Shown one piece after another: positions 1-7,903 of a DNA stretch of 44,772 nt. The position numbers were made by a program, and so were the translations under genes. This DNA is from Candidatus Omnitrophota bacterium (GTDB lineage Bacteria > Omnitrophota > Gorgyraeia > Zapsychrales > Fredricksoniimonadaceae). Position 1 is the stretch's first letter. Each line of letters opens with the position of its first letter. The notes below the pieces were generated by a model. That model was given only the letters and a program-made list of their open reading frames with translations. It did not search any database and had not been told where the DNA came from. Where the stretch lies: NCBI GenBank assembly GCA_903944345.1, contig CAJARJ010000018.1:184581-229352 (forward strand), given 5' to 3'.

Positions 1-293
1 GAAACCAGCCCAAGAATCTTGCAGACCACAAGAAGCCAAGACACCAGATCCGGAGCCTGCTCGCGGGGAAGCCAATGCATGGAAACCAGAATTCCGGCAG
101 CCCAAAGCAGCAATTTCGAAGGAAGAGCCAAAGAATCAATCACCAGATCATCAATAGTATTCTTTGTCCGCGCACTCCATTTACGAACAAGAACAAACAC
201 GATTTTCCAGACCGATCCAGCCGCAAGAATCCAGAACAATAAAACAGTTAAAAACATAATCCAGGAATCACCATCCCACAAAGACTCATTCAC
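1..293 (-). CDS. MscS-like mechanosensitive channel, N-terminal part (runs off the window)
   Basis: Reading the minus strand from a GTG at 293 gives an open frame to the window edge. The protein starts VNESLWDGDSWIMFLTVLLF: one hydrophobic segment, then a basic stretch (RKWSARTKNTIDDLVIDSL) and a second hydrophobic segment. The pattern of TM, then R-x-T-K-N-T-x-D-D, then TM is typical of the membrane region of MscS-family channels, which open under membrane tension. The pore helix and beta domain lie outside the window, so the family call is an inference from this short N-terminus. A purine-rich AAGGAAAA precedes the GTG. It lies 93 bases downstream of mlaD in the same direction and may be the last gene of that operon. 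An ATG at 259 is an alternative start. Confidence 0.6.
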   Translation of the reverse strand, partial: MNESLWDGDSWIMFLTVLLFWILAAGSVWKIVFVLVRKWSARTKNTIDDLVIDSLALPSKLLLWAAGILVSMHWLPREQAPDLVSWLLVVCKILGLV

Positions 294-386
294 GCTGTTT
301 TCCTTTTCTTACAAAAATAACAACCCGTCTTGTGCATCGAAACCAGAAAAGTCCGCACCCGGAACATACCCAAGAACTAATACCAA

Positions 387-980
387 TCAGAATATCTTGA
401 ACAGATTTCCATCCATCACCCGCCGTTCGATACGATCCAGCAAACGCTTGGTCTTGCGAGAGATGCCTTGCAACTCACCCATCATCAGATTGATTCCACG
501 GGTGGTTTCATTAAAAGAACCCGCTGTACTCTCCAGCACTTTGGCAATATCATAAACATCCAGCAGCGGCTCGGCCAGTACCGGACGCGATATATCCAGC
601 AACGACTCCCCGGGACGGCGATCAATCTCAACGTATTTCGCCCCCAGAACTCCTTCGGTCTGAATGGAAATGCTCGTGGAACGGATCAACTGTTTCTCAT
701 AACGCCGGTATATCCCCAGCGTCACGCGAATCCCTCGGCCCGTAACGTCCTGATCCAGAAGATCGATGGATCTGACCGTGCCAACCGCAACCCCCGAAAG
801 ACGCACCGGAGCGCCTTCGGCTAACCCCCCCACCTTGTCAAAAAGCACCTCGACGGCAAATTGAGGACGGGAAAGCCCCCGGTTAAAGCCGATAAAAAAT
901 ATCACAAAACAGATCAACACACATCCCGAGATAAAAAACAATCCTGCCAGAATCTGCTTGCTGCGGTCATCTTTTGGCAT
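387..980 (-). CDS. mlaD: MlaD-family (MCE domain) substrate-binding protein of a lipid ABC transporter
   Basis: The 197-residue protein has an N-terminal membrane anchor (about residues 10-30). It is followed by an MCE domain (about 38-115) with the hallmark stretch FDKVGGLAEGAPVRLSGVAV and the continuation GVLGAKYVEI. The C-terminus is helical and charged. In the Mla system MlaD forms a periplasmic hexameric ring that passes phospholipids between the MlaFE complex and soluble carriers. The ATG at 980 is chosen because GGAG lies 6 bases upstream and the anchor follows directly; a longer frame to 1100 would add a non-membrane basic extension. The start overlaps the end of mlaF by 14 bases, so the two are probably translationally coupled. 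Confidence 0.88.
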   Translation of the reverse strand: MPKDDRSKQILAGLFFISGCVLICFVIFFIGFNRGLSRPQFAVEVLFDKVGGLAEGAPVRLSGVAVGTVRSIDLLDQDVTGRGIRVTLGIYRRYEKQLIRSTSISIQTEGVLGAKYVEIDRRPGESLLDISRPVLAEPLLDVYDIAKVLESTAGSFNETTRGINLMMGELQGISRKTKRLLDRIERRVMDGNLFKIF

Positions 981-1731
981 CCGTCGCTCCTTTTTTCTCC
1001 CCTGCAACCGGACAATCTTCCAGAAAAGCCCGGACAAACGGTTCCGGAGAAGAACGCAAATCACTCTCGCTGCCTTGGGCGGCAATTTTACCCCGGTCAA
1101 GCATGATCAGTCTGTCGGCGCAACGAAAAGCATTGACCGCATCATGCGTCGTAATCACCGTTGCACAGCCCATCCGTTTGGCCAGATCACGAATAAGCAG
1201 CGAAATATCCCGGCTGCGCACCGGATCCAACCCGGAGGTCGGCTCATCACAAAGCAAAACCTTGGGCTCCAGAATAAGCGCCCTGGCCAAGGCCGCGCGC
1301 TTGCGCATTCCTCCGGATATTTCGGAAGGATATTTGTCTTGAGCTCCGGACAAATCCACCATTCGCAAAAAGTCAGTCGTCCTGGCATGCACTTCAACGG
1401 CCCCCAAAGCCGTGTGCTCCCTTAAAGGGAATGCCAGGTTTTCTTGCACAGTCATAAAATCAAACAAAGCACCATCCTGAAAAAGATAACCCATCCGGCG
1501 ACGGAAACTCAGAAGGTTCTTCTCGGACAACTGATCCACGCGGGCACGGTCAATTTCGATCTCGCCCTGATCAGGCGAAAGCAATCCGATCAGATGCAAT
1601 AAAAGCACACTTTTGCCGGTACCACTGGGCCCCATAACAGCCAGAACCTCGCCACTGGCGACCTGAAAACTGATACTATTTAAGACCTGTTGGGCACCAA
1701 AAGCCTTGCTCAGACCGCTAACTCTGATCAT
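967..1731 (-). CDS. mlaF: MlaF-type ABC transporter ATPase
   Basis: This 254-residue ABC ATPase energises the MlaE permease in retrograde or anterograde phospholipid transport at the inner membrane. Visible motifs are Walker A GPSGTGKS (34-41), Q-loop glutamine 85, signature SGGMRKR (139-145), Walker B VLLCDEP (158-164), the D-loop SGLD, and the switch histidine in TTHD (196). The signature SGGM and the sequence LFDFMTVQENLAFPLREH match the MlaF/Ttg2A subgroup. Its ATG overlaps the stop of the upstream lipoprotein gene (ATGA). The order here is mlaE, lipoprotein, mlaF, mlaD, whereas Escherichia coli has mlaF-E-D-C-B. Confidence 0.92.
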   Translation of the reverse strand: MIRVSGLSKAFGAQQVLNSISFQVASGEVLAVMGPSGTGKSVLLLHLIGLLSPDQGEIEIDRARVDQLSEKNLLSFRRRMGYLFQDGALFDFMTVQENLAFPLREHTALGAVEVHARTTDFLRMVDLSGAQDKYPSEISGGMRKRAALARALILEPKVLLCDEPTSGLDPVRSRDISLLIRDLAKRMGCATVITTHDAVNAFRCADRLIMLDRGKIAAQGSESDLRSSPEPFVRAFLEDCPVAGEKKGATDAKR

Positions 1732-2057
1732 TGGCGCAACTCGCAGGCCCGATAACGATCCGGGCCAAAATACAGATAAATCCTGGCAAAGGGGCGAACA
1801 TCCACTTTCTCCAAATAAATAATTACCGAACGATATTCTCCTGCCTTGTAAACTTCCGAATCAAACAGATTTTCAACCTCATCTGTCGGGTACCAGTCTT
1901 CTCCCTCAAAACGCACCGGTTCTCCATTGCGAACCCACTCCGGCTCGCCGACCAGGCTGCCACCCAAGGAGAGCGCGGACTGCTGGCGACTGGCTCCGCA
2001 TCCGGTCACAGACAACAACAATCCGGCAATCAGCATAAAAACAGAAATGTTTCTCAT
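1728..2057 (-). CDS. Small lipoprotein inserted in the mla operon
   Basis: I do not recognise a family. The 109-residue product begins MRNISVFMLIAGLLLSVTGC, a typical type II signal peptide ending in a lipobox (V-T-G-C, with Cys near residue 20), so it should be lipid-anchored. The mature part is short, acidic and contains several Tyr/Trp (EPEWVRNGEPVRFEGEDWYP, then RIYLYFGPDRYRACELRQ). The ATG at 2057 follows the mlaE stop by one base and the gene ends in an ATGA overlap with mlaF. This tight packing suggests a role with the transporter, perhaps as an accessory lipoprotein; that role is inference from position only. Confidence 0.7.
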   Translation of the reverse strand: MRNISVFMLIAGLLLSVTGCGASRQQSALSLGGSLVGEPEWVRNGEPVRFEGEDWYPTDEVENLFDSEVYKAGEYRSVIIYLEKVDVRPFARIYLYFGPDRYRACELRQ

Positions 2058-2058
2058 A

Positions 2059-2823
2059 TCATACACCCCAGAAAACAAGAATCATCTTGGTCAATATCGT
2101 GTTAATCACAATAACGCCAATATAGCACAGGGCTACCGCCCTTGTGGTAGCGTGACCGACCCCCAAAGCCCCTCCGGAAGCAAAAAAACCCTGGAAACAG
2201 CAAACTCCTCCAATCAGAAAGGCAAAAACAAATGTTTTAAAAAAACCGCCAAAAAAATCAACAAAACCGATCGAATGAAATGTCTGATTCAGATAGTAAA
2301 CCCCGGGGATACCCGTCTGGGTAACGGCAATCACATAACCACCAAAGATGCCGACAATCTCGGCAATGACCACCAATGCCGGCAAGACCATGAGACAAGC
2401 CAGCATGCGCGGAACAATCAGAAACTCCACGGGGTCAACCCCTAGCGCCCGCACCGCCAAAAGCTGGTTATTAACTCCCATCGTGGCCAGTTCTGCCGCT
2501 ATACCAGCTCCGGCTTTTCCGGAAAAGACCAATGCAGTAAAAATAGGCCCCAATTCCCTGACGAGTGACAACGAAACCAGCTGGGCAATAAATTCACGCG
2601 CCCCGAAACGTTCCATCATGACCTGCCCCTGCAGGGCCAGAACCGCTCCGGAGGCGAAGGCTGCGGCAATCACAATCAGCAGGGACTGCAGCCCAAGCTC
2701 GTAAACCTGCCGAAAGACCTCTCCCCAGCGGATATGTCCACGAATAACGCATCCAACAGCTTCCCCCAGGAAAAGAACCCAGCGACCAATTGTGCCAAAG
2801 ACATCATCAAGAACCCGGTTCAT
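2059..2823 (-). CDS. mlaE: MlaE-family ABC transporter permease
   Basis: The 254-residue integral membrane protein has an N-terminal amphipathic region and about five hydrophobic segments. The MlaE/YrbE family signature is clear: LVRELGPIFTALVFSGKAGA followed by GIAAELATMGVNNQLLAVRALGVDP. The family forms the transmembrane dimer that binds phospholipid between MlaF and the MlaD ring. The ATG at 2823 is preceded by GGGG and lies 20 bases after the stop of the nuclease gene. The full family length is present and no key region is missing. Confidence 0.92.
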   Translation of the reverse strand: MNRVLDDVFGTIGRWVLFLGEAVGCVIRGHIRWGEVFRQVYELGLQSLLIVIAAAFASGAVLALQGQVMMERFGAREFIAQLVSLSLVRELGPIFTALVFSGKAGAGIAAELATMGVNNQLLAVRALGVDPVEFLIVPRMLACLMVLPALVVIAEIVGIFGGYVIAVTQTGIPGVYYLNQTFHSIGFVDFFGGFFKTFVFAFLIGGVCCFQGFFASGGALGVGHATTRAVALCYIGVIVINTILTKMILVFWGV

Positions 2824-2843
2824 TTGTCATGCCCCGCACGATA

Positions 2844-3347
2844 TTATCCACGATCCTTCAGCCATAAATCCTCAAATTCACGATTGACCCTGGCCCGAAA
2901 AACTTCCGGAATCACCTTGCTTTCTTCTCCTGCAGAGGCCGTCTTGCGGGCCACCGCCGCACGGCGGCAGGCGGCACCACGGGCAACAAAATCTTCGACC
3001 GACATGATCCCGGCCTCGTGCTGACGCGCGTACTGCTGCAGCTGCCGGTCATTAGACACAAGAACAAAAGTGCGGGGGGCGGAAGCATCCTCGATAAGAC
3101 GTTTGATCAGTTCATCCGCACTCTCTCCGCGGGAAAAAAGCACCCGGATCTCGCCTGGCGGTTCCGGCCAGAAAATATCGTCGCGGCCATCAAAAACAAT
3201 CGTCACAGGATTGCGTGTGCTGCCCTGGGGCCGCTGGACATCCAGAAAAGTGATCAGCCCTGTGCGTGCAGCCTCAAGCGTCCGCTCTGCAAGCGTCGGC
3301 ATGAGATGGATCACATTGTACCCGTCGATCAGAAAATGACGTGACAT
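2844..3347 (-). CDS. YacP-like NYN-domain ribonuclease
   Basis: The 167-residue protein begins MSRHFLIDGYNVIH, the N-terminal strand and Asp/Asn signature of the YacP-like NYN (PIN-related) nuclease family. Acidic and polar active-site positions follow in VFDGRDD, ESADELIKRLIE and VLVSNDRQL. Bacillus YacP (Rae1) is a ribosome-associated mRNA endonuclease; the substrate here is unknown. The start cannot be moved downstream without losing the first catalytic strand. The gene therefore overlaps the upstream flippase-like gene by 74 bases in another frame. GGGG sits about 6 bases before the ATG. Confidence 0.82.
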   Translation of the reverse strand: MSRHFLIDGYNVIHLMPTLAERTLEAARTGLITFLDVQRPQGSTRNPVTIVFDGRDDIFWPEPPGEIRVLFSRGESADELIKRLIEDASAPRTFVLVSNDRQLQQYARQHEAGIMSVEDFVARGAACRRAAVARKTASAGEESKVIPEVFRARVNREFEDLWLKDRG

Positions 3348-4266
3348 ACATTACCCCGCCGATAAGACCAATAATAATTACAAAAAGAAAACCGATCAGG
3401 CTCAGGCTGACCGCAATCCCCTGCTCCATCCCTACCTTGCCCAGCAGATAAACCCAGCCGAATTCACGAAAACCGAGTCCGCCGATAGAAGGCAGAAAAG
3501 AAACCGCCGCAACAATCGGAGTAAAGACCAAAAAAGACATCGGATGCGCCTGTTGATGCAGGGCCAAGGCGATAAGATAATACATATACGCACTCAGCAC
3601 CTGGATACCGCACGAATAAAGCACGCAGCCCAAAGCCGTTCTTTTGCGACCACGCATCAAAAGCACATCGGCATGCATGTCCATCAGAGCTTTATGGGCA
3701 CGCGGCCATTTCAGAAAAACCCGGCAAAAGAAACTGTAAACCACAGAATTAAACAACATTCCCCCGATTGCAAGGGACAACAATGTCAACACAGCGATAG
3801 GCACAATGACCGAGGGAGCATCGATAATCTCGCTGCCAAAACAATACGCCACCAGCGCAACGATCACCAATCCGCCAAACCCGCTCAGACGATCCAGAAC
3901 CACCGAAGCATATACCTTTGGCTTTTGCCCGGCGCCGCGGGACAATCCATAGGCCTTCACAAGGTCCCCGCCAATGGATGTCGGCAGAAACAGATTCGAA
4001 AACAACCCGATAAAAAAGAACCTGGTCACCTGACTTAACGGAGCCTGAAAACTGAGCGCACGCATAAACAACACCCAGCGCACCAGAACCATGAACTGCA
4101 ACAAAAGATGCAGCAAAAACGCCGCCACCAGAAGAAAAATATCAGCCTGACGCACTGCAGCCCAGGTGTCCGGCCAGTTAACCATCGAGAACAACCAGAC
4201 AAGAAGAAGGGCACTTACAACCACCCTCCCGGCAAAAGACAAGAAATCTTTCATTTTCGCGGTCAT
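3274..4266 (-). CDS. Flippase-like integral membrane protein (LPG synthase TM / UPF0104 family)
   Basis: This 330-residue polytopic membrane protein has about eight hydrophobic segments. It has features of the lysylphosphatidylglycerol-synthase transmembrane (UPF0104) family: an early FMRALSF, then NLFLPTSIGGDLVKAYGLSR, VVLDRLSGFGGL, and late SFLPSIGGLGFREFGWVYL. Stand-alone members lack the soluble aminoacyltransferase domain and are thought to move lipids or glycolipids across the inner membrane; the substrate cannot be read here. It starts with an ATGA overlap on lipA. The last 25 codons, after the final membrane helix, run out of frame into the following nuclease gene. Confidence 0.82.
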   Translation of the reverse strand: MTAKMKDFLSFAGRVVVSALLLVWLFSMVNWPDTWAAVRQADIFLLVAAFLLHLLLQFMVLVRWVLFMRALSFQAPLSQVTRFFFIGLFSNLFLPTSIGGDLVKAYGLSRGAGQKPKVYASVVLDRLSGFGGLVIVALVAYCFGSEIIDAPSVIVPIAVLTLLSLAIGGMLFNSVVYSFFCRVFLKWPRAHKALMDMHADVLLMRGRKRTALGCVLYSCGIQVLSAYMYYLIALALHQQAHPMSFLVFTPIVAAVSFLPSIGGLGFREFGWVYLLGKVGMEQGIAVSLSLIGFLFVIIIGLIGGVMYVTSFSDRRVQCDPSHADACRADA

Positions 4267-5180
4267 GCTTTGATCCCTTCTTGACAGCTTCTGTAACTTT
4301 CTTCCGCCAGGTAAGAACTCCTGACCAGCGGCCCGCAGGTCATCGCGCGAAATCCTCTCTTTAACCCTTCCTGACGATAAACTTCAAACATATCCGGAGA
4401 AACAAACCTCGCCACCGGTACATGCCTTTGAATGTCCCCGGGCGAAAGATATTGCCCGACAGTCAACATATCACATCCAGCCGATTTTAATTCATCAAAA
4501 GCCGAAAAGATTTCTTCATCCGTCTCGCCCATTCCGGCCATAATCCCGGACTTGATTACAGTCTGCGGAGCCAGGCACCGGGCAAGAGATAAAACCTGAA
4601 GCGAGCGCTCATGATCCGCCCGTGAACGAACCGTGACAGACAGGCGACGAACAGTTTCAATATTATGTCCGATAACATGCACACCGGATTCAGCCACAAC
4701 CTTGAGGCATTCCCTGCGAGCGGAAAAATCAGGAATCAAAACCTCGACAATAACGTGTGGACATAAAGAACGGATATTCCCAACCACCCGGGCAAAGTGA
4801 TTGGCCCCCTCATCGGGCAAATCGTCTCTTGTCACCGAAGTGATCACCACATAACGAAGACCAAGCTGTTTGACGGCACGAGCCACCTGAACCGGCTCGT
4901 TTTGATCCGGAGGGAGTAAAGGCCCATTGCTAGAAACAGCACAGAAACGGCAGGAACGGGTACACGTATTTCCAAGAATCATGAAGGTGGCATGCCCTTT
5001 CTCCCAACATTGGCCGAGATTCGGGCAATGCGCCCCGGTACAGACTGTCCGCAGCCCGGTGTCACGTAGAAGGGTGCGCATCCTGACAAGCGCTGCCGGA
5101 TCCGGCAACTCCTGGCGAAACCATACCGGCAAAGAACGCCCTCCGGAAAGAAAGGCGGATTTCAGGCGGGAGTTTTCCAC
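4263..5180 (-). CDS. lipA: Lipoyl synthase
   Basis: This radical SAM enzyme inserts two sulfurs into protein-bound octanoyl groups to form lipoyl cofactors. Over 305 residues it shows the auxiliary-cluster cysteines CTGAHCPNLGQCW (C47, C52, C58) and the radical SAM motif CTRSCRFC (C73, C77, C80). It also has the C-terminal RSSY that supplies the serine ligand of the auxiliary cluster. The start is GTG at 5180 with AGGGAC upstream, overlapping the end of def by 19 bases. No lipB or lipoate-dependent dehydrogenase gene is in the window. Confidence 0.95.
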   Translation of the reverse strand: MENSRLKSAFLSGGRSLPVWFRQELPDPAALVRMRTLLRDTGLRTVCTGAHCPNLGQCWEKGHATFMILGNTCTRSCRFCAVSSNGPLLPPDQNEPVQVARAVKQLGLRYVVITSVTRDDLPDEGANHFARVVGNIRSLCPHVIVEVLIPDFSARRECLKVVAESGVHVIGHNIETVRRLSVTVRSRADHERSLQVLSLARCLAPQTVIKSGIMAGMGETDEEIFSAFDELKSAGCDMLTVGQYLSPGDIQRHVPVARFVSPDMFEVYRQEGLKRGFRAMTCGPLVRSSYLAEESYRSCQEGIKA

Positions 5181-5683
5181 ATGTCCCTGCTTAACGCTTC
5201 CAGACGGGCCAGCTGCGGCTGAAACTTCTCCCGCTCGGCGTCCGTCGCGTAATCAATCAGCAACCTGGCAAACAGATGATCGGATTCGTGCTGAAAGATC
5301 CTGGCCAGCAATCCGCTCAAAACCCGCTCGACACGCCGGCCATTACCATCAAGATAACGAACCCTGATGACGGAAGGTCGTTTGATGTTAATCCTGATCT
5401 TGGGCAAACTCAGGCACCCCTCCTCCATAACAGCCTGTTCAGTAGAAGCCTCAACAATCTCGGGGTTAATGACCACAAAAGGCCCATCGCCGGCATCCGC
5501 CACAAAAATCTGCCGCTCGACCCCGACCTGGGGCGCAGCCAGTCCCGCTCCTTCGAACTCGTACATGGCCCGGATCATTTCCTGAATAAAGAAACGTTCC
5601 GAAGGCCCAACCGAATCAACGGGGCTGGCGCATTGTCTCAGCACGGGGTCACCGTAATATCTAAGCTTTAACGCGGTTGGCAT
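5162..5683 (-). CDS. def: Peptide deformylase
   Basis: This enzyme removes the N-formyl group from nascent proteins using a metal held by one Cys and two His. The three family motifs are present: GAGLAAPQ, EGCLS (metal Cys) and QHESDHL (the HExxH metal and catalytic site, with Ser where Ile is more usual). The protein is about 173 residues, normal for the family. The ATG at 5683 is preferred, but a TTG two codons upstream (5689) is possible; neither has a clear SD. The gene overlaps the 3' end of panD by 23 bases, so coupled translation is likely. Confidence 0.92.
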   Translation of the reverse strand: MPTALKLRYYGDPVLRQCASPVDSVGPSERFFIQEMIRAMYEFEGAGLAAPQVGVERQIFVADAGDGPFVVINPEIVEASTEQAVMEEGCLSLPKIRINIKRPSVIRVRYLDGNGRRVERVLSGLLARIFQHESDHLFARLLIDYATDAEREKFQPQLARLEALSRDMWKTPA

Positions 5684-6011
5684 CGTCAAGATGAACTGTT
5701 TGTATGGTCATGCCGCGTGCTTCGTCCGGTGTCATCTGGGCGTAGCTGACAATGATCAGGCGATCCCCCACATACCCCTGTCGGGCAGCCGGTCCATTAA
5801 GACAAATCTGTCCGGACCCGGGCTTGCCGGCAATCACGTATGTTTCCAGACGGGATCCATTGTTAATATTAAATATCTCGACCTTCTCGCCTGGCAAAAG
5901 CCCGGCCGCTTTTATAATATCGGCATCAATCGTAATGCTGCCTTCATAATAAAGCTCTGCCTGGGTAACCCGGGCATGCGAAATTTTAGATTTACATAAA
6001 GTAATCAGCAT
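5661..6011 (-). CDS. panD: Aspartate 1-decarboxylase (pyruvoyl enzyme) proenzyme
   Basis: The enzyme makes beta-alanine for pantothenate and coenzyme A synthesis. The 116-residue protein from the ATG at 6011 (GGAG five bases upstream) contains the self-processing site YYEGS, with Gly24-Ser25 at the same position as in E. coli PanD. Cleavage there generates the N-terminal pyruvoyl group on the alpha chain. K9 and the later YAQM and GDRLIIVSY segments agree with the family. The longer frame to 6098 runs back into the thioredoxin gene and is not needed. It follows trxA by 10 bases and overlaps def. Confidence 0.93.
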   Translation of the reverse strand: MLITLCKSKISHARVTQAELYYEGSITIDADIIKAAGLLPGEKVEIFNINNGSRLETYVIAGKPGSGQICLNGPAARQGYVGDRLIIVSYAQMTPDEARGMTIQTVHLDDANRVKA

Positions 6012-6021
6012 GAGTCTCCGT

Positions 6022-6345
6022 TCACATATGAGCCTGGATCTTTTCGAGAATCTTTGGCCTGGGCAAAACCCCGACCATCTGATCAACGGGCTTGCCATTC
6101 TTGAAAATAAACAATGTCGGAATCGACATCACGTTAAACTGAGCCGCCAGATCCTGTGCCTCGTCTACGTTAATTTTGCAAACCTTGGCTCGCCCTTGCA
6201 ATTCGACTGCCAGATCTTCAACAATCGGCATAAGCATCTTGCACGGACCGCACCATTCTGCCCAGAAGTCCACCAGCACAGGAACCCCCGCCTTGAGCAC
6301 TTCCTGATCAAAATTCATCTCATTAACCGCAATAGCTGCTCCCAT
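6022..6345 (-). CDS. trxA: Thioredoxin
   Basis: The 107-residue thioredoxin has the redox motif WCGPC after VLVDFWAE, the buried Asp in VDFWAEWC and the cis-proline loop MSIPTLFIF. It is a general cytoplasmic disulfide reductant. The ATG at 6345 is chosen because of a near-perfect SD, AAGGAGG, seven bases upstream. The frame continues open to 6492 but that part crosses a good promoter (6385-6413) and is not family-like. It is the first gene of the long minus-strand run that ends with the mla genes. Confidence 0.95.
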   Translation of the reverse strand: MGAAIAVNEMNFDQEVLKAGVPVLVDFWAEWCGPCKMLMPIVEDLAVELQGRAKVCKINVDEAQDLAAQFNVMSIPTLFIFKNGKPVDQMVGVLPRPKILEKIQAHM

Positions 6346-6384
6346 AACGCCTCCTTGTATCGTATCCCTCATATAAGTCTTGTT

Positions 6385-6413
6385 ATTATAGTCACCGTCT
6401 GTTTCCACCGCAA
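6385..6413 (-). promoter_or_regulatory. Sigma-70-type promoter for the trxA-panD-def-lipA-mla run
   Basis: On the minus strand TTGCGG (6408-6413) and a perfect TATAAT (6385-6390) are separated by exactly 17 bases. They lie 40 bases upstream of the trxA start codon. Later genes of the run overlap or nearly abut, so this may drive all of them. Confidence 0.75.
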
Positions 6414-6561
6414 GGAATTTTAGCCCAATACTTCCCTTCGGCACGCACTGTCCCGAAGAAAAAAAACGGAGCTGCCAACACAAAAAATTCATGTGCTATA
6501 CTTGACACGGGAGCGTCGGACTAAAGAACGCTAACAGTCTCTGAACCATGAGGAGGCGATC

Positions 6562-7767
6562 ATGACCCCCAAGCCCGTCAAGATTTTCGTCCTCGACACC
6601 AATGTTATCCTGCACGACAGTTCCTGCCTTCACCACTTTAAACACCATGATGTTGTGCTTCCAATCTGCGTTCTGGAAGAACTCGACAAATTCAAAAAAG
6701 GCAACGAAACCGTCAATTTTCATGCCCGGCATTTTCTTAAAGAGATTGACAAGATCACTTCCGACAAACTTTTTAACGGCGGGCTGCCCATCGCCAAGAA
6801 CAAAGGCTTGCTGATCATCAAGCTGGACAAGCACTTCCATCCCGATCTGAAGCCACATTTTAGTCAGGACAAGATTGACCACATGATCCTTAACACAGCC
6901 TACTGCCTGGCGCAAGAATACCCTGATCGGGAAGTGACTCTAGTCACCAAGGATGTCAATCTGCGCATGAAAGCCAAAGCTGTGCACATGATCGCCGAAG
7001 ACTATACCACCGATCACGTCAAGGACATTTCTACCATATACAAAGGTTATCGCTTCGAGGAGAACGTGTCCCGGGAACTAATGGATCGTCTATGCCACGA
7101 ACCTGCGGGCATCCCGGTCAAAAGCTTCAAAACCCGCAGTAAATTCCTGCCCAATGAATTCATTGTGGCCCGCAACAAAGACATGTCCGCTTTGGGATCT
7201 GTTGATCCGGATGATATGACGATCAAACACATCACCAAAATCAACGCCTCCGGCATCAAACCGCGTAATGTTGAGCAGATGTTTGCCCTGCACGCACTTA
7301 TGAACGAAAAGATCCGGTTGGTCACCGTATCCGGCAAAGCGGGCACCGGAAAAACCCTGTTGGCGCTGGCCGCAGCTCTGGAACAGCGCAACAATTACAA
7401 ACAGATATTTCTCTCCCGTCCGATTGTGGCTCTGTCCAACAAGGATCTGGGATATCTTCCGGGAGGCGTAGACGAAAAAGTTGGCCCATACATGCAGCCG
7501 CTTTACGACAATCTGGGAGTCATTCAGGATCGGCTGATTGATCCTGGTGAACGCCGCGGCCGCAAATTCCAGAAAATGCTTGATGACGAAAAACTGGTTA
7601 TCGCTCCGCTAGCCTACATCCGCGGACGCAGCCTGGTAGATACCTACTTTATTGTGGATGAAGCCCAGAACCTGACCCCGCACGAGATCAAAACCATCAT
7701 TACCCGTGCCGGAGAAAATACAAAAATGGTGTTTGCCGGCGACATTTTCCAGATCGACCATCCTTAA
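6562..7767 (+). CDS. PhoH-family PIN plus ATPase protein, truncated by an in-frame stop
   Basis: This is a YlaK/PhoH2-type protein: an N-terminal PIN nuclease domain (FVLDTNVILHD, then VLEELDKF and VTKDVNLRMKA) is followed by a PhoH helicase-like ATPase domain. That domain has Walker A SGKAGTGKT and Walker B TYFIVDEAQNL. Relatives act in RNA unwinding or cleavage. The start at 6562 has a strong GAGGAGG SD. The frame reaches TAA at 7765-7767, immediately after GDIFQIDHP. The same frame then continues for 42 family-like codons to a second TAA at 7894, so the TAA sits where the family normally has Tyr (GDPxQIDxPYLD). It is either a recent nonsense mutation, a read error or a readthrough site. 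Confidence 0.9.
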   Translation: MTPKPVKIFVLDTNVILHDSSCLHHFKHHDVVLPICVLEELDKFKKGNETVNFHARHFLKEIDKITSDKLFNGGLPIAKNKGLLIIKLDKHFHPDLKPHFSQDKIDHMILNTAYCLAQEYPDREVTLVTKDVNLRMKAKAVHMIAEDYTTDHVKDISTIYKGYRFEENVSRELMDRLCHEPAGIPVKSFKTRSKFLPNEFIVARNKDMSALGSVDPDDMTIKHITKINASGIKPRNVEQMFALHALMNEKIRLVTVSGKAGTGKTLLALAAALEQRNNYKQIFLSRPIVALSNKDLGYLPGGVDEKVGPYMQPLYDNLGVIQDRLIDPGERRGRKFQKMLDDEKLVIAPLAYIRGRSLVDTYFIVDEAQNLTPHEIKTIITRAGENTKMVFAGDIFQIDHP

Positions 7768-7896
7768 CTGGACATTTATTCGAACGGGCTAAGCTACCTG
7801 ATCGACAAAATGCAGGGACAGAAAATATATACACATATTTTTCTGGAGAAAGGTGAACGCTCTCACCTGGCGGAGCTGGCCAGTGACCTGTTATAA
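7768..7896 (+). pseudogene. Stranded C-terminus of the PhoH-family gene
   Basis: Continuing in frame after the TAA at 7765 gives [18 protein letters not shown], then [20 protein letters not shown], then SDLL and a TAA at 7894-7896. This is the normal end of PhoH proteins (LDxxSNGL and LEKGERSxLAELA). The drift-free conservation of these 42 codons says the interruption is very recent or not real. Confidence 0.85.
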
Positions 7897-7903
7897 AAGC
7901 CGG

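Noticed and set aside
19-555. 178-codon frame on the plus strand
   Set aside because: It runs antisense to mlaD and the MscS-like gene, has no SD or recognisable motif, and is strongly biased in a way expected from the opposite coding strand.
5689-6098. Long upstream extensions of panD, trxA and def
   Set aside because: They run into neighbouring genes or promoters, while internal starts have good SDs and match family N-termini.
6502-6530. TTGACA upstream of the PhoH gene as a promoter
   Set aside because: The -35 is perfect, but the -10 at the right distance (AGAACG) does not match; a TATACT at 6497 has no good -35. Left uncalled.
7765-7767. Genetic-code reassignment of TAA
   Set aside because: Several other genes in the window, including hisI's neighbour and the PhoH C-terminus itself, end normally at TAA.
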